Shown here piece after piece: positions 1 to 5,074 of a DNA stretch of 8,606 bases. Under the pieces are notes generated by a model. The model made no database searches, was not told where the DNA came from, and saw only the letters and a list, made by a program, of their open reading frames with translations. The DNA is from Candidatus Rifleibacteriota bacterium (GTDB lineage Bacteria; Riflebacteria; Ozemobacteria; Ozemobacterales; Ozemobacteraceae), in the NCBI GenBank assembly GCA_029564115.1, contig JAKQQP010000581.1, forward strand, positions 1-8,606, in the 5' to 3' direction. The stretch's first letter is position 1, and each line of letters opens with the position of its first letter. The translations under genes were made by a program, and so were the position numbers.

Positions 1-1
1 T

Positions 2-37
2 ATCGTTCGCTTCGACAATTTCGCTCTGGAAACTTGA
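2..37 (+). pseudogene. Upstream VWA fragment in another frame (probable frameshift)
   Basis: Read in frame 2, these bases give IVRFDNFALET and then TGA (35-37). That is the beta-strand expected just before the alpha-helix and GGT motif of a VIT-type VWA domain. The next frame continues it exactly, with ELMTVNAENTDSANSYINNL from base 36 on. Frame 3 over the same bases (SFASTISLWKL) does not look like a VWA strand. Dropping one T from the TT at 34-35 would join the two parts into one uninterrupted domain. The cause could be a sequencing or assembly error, a true mutation or recoding; the sequence alone does not decide. Confidence 0.65.
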
Positions 38-38
38 A

Positions 39-1535
39 TTGATGACAGTTAACGCTGAGAACACCGATTCAGCCAACAGCTATATCAATAATTTGCGGGC
101 TTCCGGCGGCACCAACATCAATGATGCTCTGCGGCACGCCCTCGACCTTTTCGATGACACCGAAAATCGCACTCGAACACTGGTTTTTCTGACAGACGGT
201 GAAGCCAGCAACGGCATCACCAATAACGACCTCATTGCCAGAAACTTCAACAATCTTAACCACAGACAGGTGCGCGCGTTCACTCTTGGCGTCGGCAACA
301 GTGTCAACAAAACACTTTTGAATAAAATCGCCATCGAAAACCGTGGCGAATCGATCTACCTCGACGAAAAAAAGTCGAATATCGATGAAGACCTGATCAG
401 CTTCTATCAGAGCATCAGCACTCCGCTGCTGGTTGACCTCGCTCTCGACATGGGCGGAATCAACGTCAGCGACGTTTTTCCCAGCCCGTTGCCCAATATC
501 TATCAGGGCACTCAACTGGTCGTCACCGGCCGCTACAGCAACCCCGGCAGTGCCAGCATCAAGCTGAACGGCATGATCAACACCGAAAAATACGAATACC
601 CCATCGACGCCACTTTCGTGGACAGCTCCGCTGAAAACCTTTTTGCGGCCCGCTACTGGGCTAAAGCCAAGGCTGACGATCTCATGAAAAAAATGGAAAC
701 CTACGGTCAGCGCTCTGCCTGGAAAGACGAAGTAATCGCCCTGAGCAAAGAATTTCAGTTTGCAACGCCGTTTACCTCTTTCATTGCCGTCTCGACAACC
801 CCGGTTCAGCAGGCTGAACCCGCAAGTGGTCTGGCAAAACAAACAGCAGCACTTGCCCGCCCGGCACGCGGCACACCAGTCAGACGCACTATCGTCAAAA
901 AAACCGAAGCCAAGAGCGTTTCTCTCTGGGGCGCCACCGGCTTTTTGCCAATCGCCGCCATTGCAGTACCCAACTTTCGCAAAGCCCGCGAACAGTCTCG
1001 CGAGAAAGCCTGTTATGCCAATATGAGAGTTCTTCTCGGGGCTGTCGAAATGTATAATATGGACAACTCACAAATGCTCGATGTTCTCACTGAAAATGAG
1101 ATTCCGCTTCTGGTCGAGAAAAGATATCTTAAATCCATGGTCCACCGCCCAGAAGAAGGCTGTACATACGGCACGGTCGGCGGGCTTGCCAATAACGGCA
1201 CTATCGTTTGTGCCATACACGGAACCGTCGAAGACGCTTCTGAGCGCCAGAAAAACCTCCCGGCTGAAGCCGGCTTCGAATCCCAGGCTACCTTTTACGA
1301 CCCTGCTACCAACAGATATGTCGAGACCGTCGATATCATCCAGGAAAGCGTTACCCCCTGGACAACCCGCATCTGGAATAACTATCTGGCCGACGCCCTC
1401 AACTGGCTGATAAATGTGCCGCTGTTTCTTCTCGGGCTGGCTTTTACTGCCTGGTTCGTTTATTTTATAATCATGATACCCATACGTTTTTTCACTACCA
1501 TTTTTGCCTTTCTGTTCCCGGGCGATAAATCATGA
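39..1535 (+). CDS. VWA (VIT/inter-alpha-trypsin-inhibitor type) protein fused to a pseudopilin-like domain, 5' partial
   Basis: The reading frame stays open to the left edge, so the N-terminus lies outside the window; base 39 (TTG) is only the first in-frame start-like codon and is not a credible start. Residues 1-115 (numbered from base 39) are the C-terminal half of a von Willebrand A domain: GGTN with the MIDAS Thr25, and FLTDGE with Asp53. The DxSxS part lies upstream. Residues 125-255, ending FATPFTSFIAV, match the region that follows VWA in bacterial VIT/VWA proteins. After a Pro/Ala/Lys-rich linker (255-295), residues 301-398 resemble a type II/IV pseudopilin (AAIAVPNFRKAR, then ACYANMRVLLGAVEMYNMDN) without the usual leader or Glu5. 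Residues 454-495 are strongly hydrophobic, one or two membrane spans. VWA domains usually bind protein ligands through a metal ion; the role here is unknown. A frame break near base 35 separates it from more VWA sequence. The next gene starts 9 bp downstream. Confidence 0.8.
   Translation: MMTVNAENTDSANSYINNLRASGGTNINDALRHALDLFDDTENRTRTLVFLTDGEASNGITNNDLIARNFNNLNHRQVRAFTLGVGNSVNKTLLNKIAIENRGESIYLDEKKSNIDEDLISFYQSISTPLLVDLALDMGGINVSDVFPSPLPNIYQGTQLVVTGRYSNPGSASIKLNGMINTEKYEYPIDATFVDSSAENLFAARYWAKAKADDLMKKMETYGQRSAWKDEVIALSKEFQFATPFTSFIAVSTTPVQQAEPASGLAKQTAALARPARGTPVRRTIVKKTEAKSVSLWGATGFLPIAAIAVPNFRKAREQSREKACYANMRVLLGAVEMYNMDNSQMLDVLTENEIPLLVEKRYLKSMVHRPEEGCTYGTVGGLANNGTIVCAIHGTVEDASERQKNLPAEAGFESQATFYDPATNRYVETVDIIQESVTPWTTRIWNNYLADALNWLINVPLFLLGLAFTAWFVYFIIMIPIRFFTTIFAFLFPGDKS
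939..1232 (+). other. Pseudopilin-like domain inside the VWA gene
   Basis: This part encodes residues 301-398 of the VWA protein. A canonical prepilin begins GFTLIELM and runs through about 20 hydrophobic residues into AAIAVPNF. Here GF is followed directly by LPIAAIAVPNFRKAR, so about 15 residues, including Glu5 and most of the helix, are absent. The rest follows the layout of the free-standing pseudopilin at 4688-5071: C-x-x-N-M-[RK]-V-[LI]-L-x-A, then a Leu-rich stretch ending in YL, a Pro/Cys/Gly turn and V-x-C. It was probably captured by gene fusion. Confidence 0.6.
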
Positions 1536-1539
1536 GGAG
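1535..1539 (+). promoter_or_regulatory. Ribosome binding site overlapping the upstream stop codon
   Basis: AGGAG begins on the last base of the TGA stop of the VWA gene (1533-1535) and lies 5 nt before the ATG at 1545. The overlap suggests translational coupling of the two genes and supports the start chosen for the second. Confidence 0.75.
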
Positions 1540-1544
1540 AAACC

Positions 1545-2579
1545 ATGCCAGAACTGCAGACGAATAAAAAGACCGCCACGGCCCCCCTGGCCGTGCGCCG
1601 CGTCGAAAACGTGCAAATCATCGAACAGAATGACGACAGCAAAGTCAGACGAACCCTTGCCTCATTCTGCGGCCTGAGTGTGAACGCCTACATCATGTGG
1701 ATATTCAAGGCCACCGAAGGCGTTTCTAGCGAGTCTCAGCTGTTTTTTCACCTGCTGGCCCTGGTCATGCTGGTAGTAACCATCCGAGAGCGCGATGCCA
1801 GCTACCTGTTCACCGCTTTCGCTCTGTTTTTCATTCCTTACATAGTTCTGGCCGCCGGCTTGAGTGTGTATTCTCTGGCAGCCCTGGCTTCTGGAATAGT
1901 TGTTCTTGGCTTTCAGCGTGGCGTCACTTTGCAAAACCTCACTTCCGGTGCCGCTGACCTCGCAGAGTCTCTCAGTCAGAGCAACCTGCGCCGCCGGATA
2001 TTGAAGATTTCTCAGGTAGATGTCGACCCTGAACTGCTCGTCGAAAACGACCTGAAAGAGTTTTCTGATATTGAAGGCGAGTTGATCAAGGTGCGTCGCA
2101 GTCATAAAAACGCCAGACCTGCAATGAAAAATGCCCTTCAGAAAATCATCGATCAGGTCGAAGAACTGCAGGCGCAGCATGCAAAAGTTCTTGCCAGAAC
2201 GGCCGGTCTCGGGGCTTATCTGCAGAGCGTCGACCGTGACAAACTTTCTGCCGATCTGACCGCCATGGAAAAACAACTCGAACAGCACAGCGATGAAGTT
2301 GTTAAAGCTCAGGCCCTCGCAACCATCGAACAGAAAAAGAAAAGATTTTTGAAACTTAATGAACTCGAGACCTGTCTAAACCGTGTGAAAATGCAAAAAG
2401 TGCAAATGCGCGATCTGTTCGACAGCCTCATGGATAACATGAACGGTCTCAAGTTTGTCGATGTCATGACCCTGCAGGCTTCTTCAGACGCCATGGTCAA
2501 AGAAGTCGAAAGCATCAGATCCGGCCTCGGCAACCTCGAAAAAGGCCTGATCGAAGCCGAAAAACTGAGCAGAGTTTAG
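1545..2579 (+). CDS. Membrane protein with N-terminal TM bundle and C-terminal coiled coil, function unknown
   Basis: I do not recognise the family. The 344-residue protein has a polar, basic N-terminus (1-36), then about four hydrophobic segments (roughly 38-54, 64-80, 86-104 and 105-123). There is no signal peptide. Residues 140-344 are charged and helical with no strong globular motif, and several stretches look coiled-coil-like (about 175-215, 235-290 and 315-342). The likely topology is a membrane anchor with a long cytoplasmic helical rod. The start is fixed by the AGGAG 5 nt upstream. It follows the VWA gene by 9 bp, so the two are almost certainly co-transcribed, and a membrane complex between this protein and the VWA protein, which also ends in membrane spans, is a reasonable inference. 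The layout loosely recalls XpaC/TelA-type proteins, but no diagnostic motif was seen, so no function is assigned. Confidence 0.85.
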   Translation: MPELQTNKKTATAPLAVRRVENVQIIEQNDDSKVRRTLASFCGLSVNAYIMWIFKATEGVSSESQLFFHLLALVMLVVTIRERDASYLFTAFALFFIPYIVLAAGLSVYSLAALASGIVVLGFQRGVTLQNLTSGAADLAESLSQSNLRRRILKISQVDVDPELLVENDLKEFSDIEGELIKVRRSHKNARPAMKNALQKIIDQVEELQAQHAKVLARTAGLGAYLQSVDRDKLSADLTAMEKQLEQHSDEVVKAQALATIEQKKKRFLKLNELETCLNRVKMQKVQMRDLFDSLMDNMNGLKFVDVMTLQASSDAMVKEVESIRSGLGNLEKGLIEAEKLSRV

Positions 2580-2606
2580 TGGTCTGGCAAAATTGGCAGA
2601 TTACTG

Positions 2607-2628
2607 ATTGCGACAAATTTGTCGCAAT
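2607..2628. promoter_or_regulatory. Perfect 22-bp palindrome, candidate operator
   Basis: The half-site ATTGCGACAAA is followed directly by its exact reverse complement. Base pairs outside it (G2606/A2629) do not match, so the symmetry is exactly 22 bp with no spacer. No T-run follows, so it is not a terminator. Its place over the -35 box and spacer is that of a repressor operator for a dimeric HTH protein; MarR, TetR and BlaI/CopY types all bind symmetric sites of about this size. The regulator cannot be named from the site. A related core lies at 4614-4628. Confidence 0.6.
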
Positions 2629-2636
2629 ATTGTAAT
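2608..2636 (+). promoter_or_regulatory. Predicted sigma70-type promoter of the BI-1 gene
   Basis: The -35 box is TTGCGA (2608-2613, 4/6 to consensus), the spacer is 17 bp and the -10 box is TGTAAT (2631-2636, 5/6). Transcription would start near 2643, giving a leader of about 50 nt before the ATG at 2692. The 22-bp palindrome covers the whole -35 box and most of the spacer. Confidence 0.6.
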
Positions 2637-2643
2637 GTCTTTT

Positions 2644-2663
2644 AAAACCGGTTTGCGGTTTTT
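2644..2663 (+). terminator. Small hairpin with T-run, possible terminator of the VWA operon
   Basis: AAAACCG, a 5-nt loop and CGGTTTT form a 7-bp stem with three G-C pairs, ending in five T residues (2659-2663). It could be a weak rho-independent terminator for the operon ending at 2579. It also begins at the predicted transcription start of the BI-1 gene (near 2643), so the BI-1 mRNA would carry it at its 5' end. It would be too close to the start to act as an attenuator there, but it might stabilise the transcript. Confidence 0.4.
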
Positions 2664-2691
2664 ATAGTGAACGTATCGGAGGAATAAGCTT

Positions 2692-3429
2692 ATGAGTTTT
2701 GACAGAAGTTCCAACCCAGCCTTCAAAGAGGAGTATTTTCAATCAACCGCCGCTGCCGGCAACGTAATGACCGTGCAGGGTACGATCAACAAGATCGGTT
2801 TCTTGATGCTGCTTCTGATCGCATCAGGCAGCTTCACCTGGAAAATGGCTCTCGAAGCGAGCAGTAGCGTTCAAAGTCTTATGTATCTCGGTATTTTCGG
2901 TGGCCTGATCACTGCTCTCATAACTACTTTCATGCCGCGCAACGCCCGTTTTACCGCCCCTGTCTATGCGGTTTTTGAAGGTCTCGCTCTCGGCGGCATT
3001 TCTGCTTTTTTTCATATGGCTTACCAGGGTATTGTTCTCAATGCTGTAATGCTTACCCTGGCAACCCTTTTCGGCATGCTCTTTCTCTACAAAACCGAAA
3101 TCATCAAGCCGACCGAAAAGTTCAAAGCCGGTGTCGTTTCGGCAACCATGGGTGTCTGTTTTGCCTATCTTTTCTCGATGATTCTAGGCTTTTTTGGCCT
3201 TGCTTCGCCGCTTCATGCTACCGGCCTGGTCGGAATCGGCATCAGTCTTGTCGTTGTCGGCATTGCCGCTCTCAACCTGATTCTTGATTTCGACATGATC
3301 GTTAAAGGTGCCGACAGTGGCGCACCCGAATACATGGAATGGTATGGCGCTTTCGGTCTGCTGGTGACTCTGGTATGGCTCTACCTCGAGCTGCTCAGAC
3401 TTCTCGCCAAGTTCCAGCGCCGCGACTGA
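2692..3429 (+). CDS. Bax inhibitor-1/YccA family integral membrane protein
   Basis: The 245-residue protein has a short polar N-terminus (1-30) and about seven hydrophobic segments (near 33-50, 62-80, 88-108, 112-132, 146-168, 176-197 and 217-238). This is the size and topology of the bacterial BI-1-like family (Pfam BaxI_1 type). Family-like signatures are the LDFDMI stretch (Asp199 and Asp201) and the C-terminal APEYMEWYGAFGLLVTLVWL followed by YLELLRLLAKF. Characterised bacterial relatives are linked to calcium leak (YetJ) or to the FtsH membrane protease (YccA); which applies here is not known. A strong GGAGGA (2678-2683), 8 nt before the ATG, fixes the start. The gene stands alone behind its own promoter and palindrome and converges on the methyltransferase gene across a strong terminator hairpin. 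The shared promoter motif with that gene suggests co-regulation. Confidence 0.9.
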   Translation: MSFDRSSNPAFKEEYFQSTAAAGNVMTVQGTINKIGFLMLLLIASGSFTWKMALEASSSVQSLMYLGIFGGLITALITTFMPRNARFTAPVYAVFEGLALGGISAFFHMAYQGIVLNAVMLTLATLFGMLFLYKTEIIKPTEKFKAGVVSATMGVCFAYLFSMILGFFGLASPLHATGLVGIGISLVVVGIAALNLILDFDMIVKGADSGAPEYMEWYGAFGLLVTLVWLYLELLRLLAKFQRRD

Positions 3430-3446
3430 TTATTCAATCACACAAT

Positions 3447-3493
3447 CTATAAACAGAACGCGCCCGGCTTGCCCGGGCGCGTTCTGTTTATAG
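3447..3493. terminator. Bidirectional terminator hairpin, 21-bp perfect stem
   Basis: Bases 3447-3467 and 3473-3493 are exact reverse complements around a 5-nt loop. The inner part of the stem is G+C (CGCGCCCGG) and the outer part A/T-rich (CTATAAACAGAA), so the U-rich outer arm GUUCUGUUUAUAG follows the G+C core in either direction. It sits 17 nt after the BI-1 stop and 14 nt after the methyltransferase stop, as expected for one terminator serving two convergent genes. Confidence 0.85.
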
Positions 3494-3507
3494 GATATTG
3501 TTTCTGT

Positions 3508-4548
3508 TTAAAAACCGTAGAGATACTGGGCGACTATCCATTCCTGGCCACGGTTATAACCTGTCTGTTCGGCGAGACCTATCAGGTAAAGACGCCAGCG
3601 TTGCAGCCAGGTCCAGGCCATTTTTTTCCCGTAAGTTTTTTCGAGCAGAGGCATAATCGCCAGGCGATTGAAATGAAAGCGGTTTAACCAGCGTGTAGCG
3701 GTTTTTTGATAATGCTCGCCGCTGATTTTCCAGTAGTCTTCGACCCTAAAAGCTTTCGAGCAGATAGTCAAAAGCTCTGCCGAGGGTAATAATCTCGGGT
3801 TCACAACGCAGTTGCCCGGGTAGTCTTCAAGACCGACTGAGTTCTGGTAGTAGGCATAACCAGAATGCACTAAATGCTGTAGAAAAAATTTGCCGCCAGG
3901 TTTCAGCCAGTATTTGATTTTGTTGTCCCAGGCGGGGGTGGCGGCGATCATATCGAACCTCTCCAGGCAGATAACGCGGTCAAATTCGGCGGTAAAATTC
4001 AGATCCTGAAATTCAGCGGCAATGACTTTGACGTTTGGCAATTCAAGCTCTTTAAGGCGCTTCTGCAGATGAATTGCCATGCTTGTCGATTCGGCAATTG
4101 CGGTAATTTTAGCCTGCGGAAACTGCCCGGCCAGCCAGAAAGTCATGGCGCCCCAGCCACAGCCGATTTCGAGAATCGACATGCCATCGCGAATCTGGGC
4201 GCGGTCTGCTGACATCCAGAGCATGGTGTCTTCGGCTTCATCGAGATCTTCGGCTCCGGTCGGAAAATAACAGCAGCCCATATTGAGGCGTTTTCCGAGA
4301 AAAAGTTCGAAAAAATCAGGACCTGGCTCGAGACCTTCGGCCTCGGCATTGGGTTCGCGACGCAGACAGACCCCCAGTTTGAATTCTTTGTAAATCTGTC
4401 TGAAAACGGCGTGGCGGGCTTCTACATCACCGAGAGAAGCGCGGTCGAGAGCCTGAGAACAAAGATGTCGTGCCCATGCCCTGATCAGTCGCTCCGGGAC
4501 TATGCCGGTTTCGCACGCTTTCAATGCCAGTTTTGCTGTCAGACCCAT
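3508..4548 (-). CDS. SAM-dependent methyltransferase, cyclopropane-fatty-acid synthase/coclaurine N-methyltransferase-like
   Basis: The product is 346 residues from the chosen start; positions below count from an upstream ATG at 4569, 7 residues longer. A helical N-terminal region (1-90) leads into LNMGCCYFPTGA (95-106), the Rossmann SAM motif LEIGCGWGAM (133-142), VIAAEFQDL (182-190) and CLERFDMI (201-208). Then come WLKPGGKFFLQHLVH (221-235), HYQKTATRW (286-294) and the ending GYNRGQEWIVAQYLYGF (337-353). This order and the ending match CFA-type methyltransferases, especially the coclaurine N-methyltransferase-like branch. Apparent equivalents of E. coli CFA synthase active-site residues are Cys99, His232 and Tyr287. 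The usual FEH triplet is FDM here, so the substrate may differ. An unsaturated lipid or an amine is possible. The start at 4548 is chosen because GAGGTG lies 5 nt upstream of it, while the ATG at 4569 has no good site. Confidence 0.85.
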   Translation of the reverse strand: MGLTAKLALKACETGIVPERLIRAWARHLCSQALDRASLGDVEARHAVFRQIYKEFKLGVCLRREPNAEAEGLEPGPDFFELFLGKRLNMGCCYFPTGAEDLDEAEDTMLWMSADRAQIRDGMSILEIGCGWGAMTFWLAGQFPQAKITAIAESTSMAIHLQKRLKELELPNVKVIAAEFQDLNFTAEFDRVICLERFDMIAATPAWDNKIKYWLKPGGKFFLQHLVHSGYAYYQNSVGLEDYPGNCVVNPRLLPSAELLTICSKAFRVEDYWKISGEHYQKTATRWLNRFHFNRLAIMPLLEKTYGKKMAWTWLQRWRLYLIGLAEQTGYNRGQEWIVAQYLYGF

Positions 4549-4553
4549 AATTT

Positions 4554-4559
4554 CACCTC
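4554..4559 (-). promoter_or_regulatory. Ribosome binding site that decides the methyltransferase start
   Basis: On the minus strand these bases read GAGGTG, 5 nt before the ATG at 4548-4546. The upstream in-frame ATG (4569-4567) has only a weak purine stretch before it, so translation most likely begins at 4548. Confidence 0.7.
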
Positions 4560-4599
4560 TTCGTTCCATCTTTCGACGCTGTGTAAAAGCTGTCTCTGC

Positions 4600-4628
4600 A
4601 TCATATAACCACAGACAAATTTGTGCAA
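4600..4628 (-). promoter_or_regulatory. Predicted sigma70-type promoter of the methyltransferase gene
   Basis: Reading the minus strand, the -35 box is TTGCAC (4628-4623, 4/6), the spacer is exactly 17 bp and the -10 box is TATGAT (4605-4600, 5/6). Transcription would start near 4593, giving a leader of about 45 nt to the ATG at 4548. The geometry is the same as in the BI-1 promoter. Confidence 0.6.
4614..4628 (-). promoter_or_regulatory. Degenerate second copy of the palindromic operator
   Basis: The minus strand reads TTGCACAAATTTGTC. This equals the first 16 bases of the BI-1 site from its TTGC on (TTGCGACAAATTTGTC) with one G missing. It contains the 10-bp palindrome ACAAATTTGT (4615-4624) but lacks the complete right arm (CGCAA). 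It covers the -35 box and the start of the spacer, as in the BI-1 promoter. Confidence 0.5.
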
Positions 4629-4668
4629 CGCCAGAATTTTGCAGCTTTTATTTCAGAACAAAACCATA

Positions 4669-4674
4669 TATATT
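4669..4674 (+). promoter_or_regulatory. Candidate -10 box for the pseudopilin-ankyrin operon
   Basis: TATATT (5/6 to consensus) lies in the A/T-rich stretch before the pseudopilin ATG; TATATA two bases earlier is an alternative. No convincing -35 box lies 16-18 bp upstream (TTTTAT is the best). If used, transcription would start near 4681, only about 7 nt before the ATG. Confidence 0.35.
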
Positions 4675-4687
4675 CATTAGCGTATTT

Positions 4688-5071
4688 ATGTCACGCTCAA
4701 AAGAATCTGACAATTTTCATCGCCCTTCAAAGGGGTTCACTCTCATAGAACTGATGATAGTTATAGCTATCATCAGTATTCTTGTGAGCCTCGCAGCCTG
4801 GAGCTTCAGCAGCATTCGCAGCCGCATTCGCCGAACGAGCTGTCGCGAGAATATGAAGGTAATTTTGAATGCCGCCATTCAGGCACAGACTGAGATGGCC
4901 ATTCTTGATAACAGTAATCTTACGGTCGACAAACTGCTGCAACTCGGGTATCTTCGCCGCAGACCCGTTTGCCCCTGTGCCGGCCGCTACTGGATTCAAA
5001 ACGAAAAAGATGATTTGCGCGTCAGCTGCGTTGAGACCAACAATGGTGACAATCATGGCTACCTGGAATAA
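4688..5071 (+). CDS. Type II/IV pseudopilin (prepilin-like protein)
   Basis: The 127-residue protein has a 16-residue basic leader ending in Lys15-Gly16, then FTLIELMIVIAIISILVSLA. This is the prepilin peptidase site with cleavage expected between Gly16 and Phe17, Glu5 of the mature protein (Glu21) and the N-terminal helix. The head is small: SCRENMKVILNAA (51-63), LLQLGYL (83-89), CPCAGRYW (95-102) and RVSCVE (111-116), with four cysteines (52, 95, 97, 114) that could form disulfides. It would be processed in the inner membrane and assembled as a minor pseudopilin of a type II secretion or type IV pilus system; no other component is present here. The 4688 start is the only suitable one: upstream in-frame sequence has no ATG, GTG or TTG until 4502, which lies inside the divergent methyltransferase gene. 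There is no Shine-Dalgarno. The next gene starts 3 bp after its stop. Confidence 0.9.
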   Translation: MSRSKESDNFHRPSKGFTLIELMIVIAIISILVSLAAWSFSSIRSRIRRTSCRENMKVILNAAIQAQTEMAILDNSNLTVDKLLQLGYLRRRPVCPCAGRYWIQNEKDDLRVSCVETNNGDNHGYLE

Positions 5072-5074
5072 ACA

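Noticed and set aside
29..41. Programmed +1 frameshift like prfB
   Set aside because: The shift codon is ACT, which re-pairs poorly in the +1 frame, and no strong Shine-Dalgarno lies just upstream; an indel or error is simpler.
69..842. Long open frame on the minus strand (257 codons)
   Set aside because: It lies opposite the VWA gene, shows no recognisable domain and has no ribosome site; the plus-strand protein is clearly a real family member. Open antisense frames are common with this codon use.
1662..2288. Minus-strand open frame of 208 codons
   Set aside because: Antisense shadow of the coiled-coil membrane protein, with no family features.
2607..2628. Palindrome as a rho-independent terminator of the VWA operon
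   Set aside because: There is no loop and no T-run after it, and it sits over the -35 box of a good promoter; an operator fits better.
3482..3510. 9-bp direct repeat TTCTGTTTA (3482-3490 and 3502-3510)
   Set aside because: One copy is the terminator arm and the other the end of the methyltransferase gene; two copies of such a short A/T-rich word mean little.
4549..4569. Seven-residue longer methyltransferase start at 4569
   Set aside because: The ATG at 4548 has GAGGTG at ideal spacing, while the ATG at 4569 has no good site; the extra residues (MERRGEI) simply read through the ribosome site.
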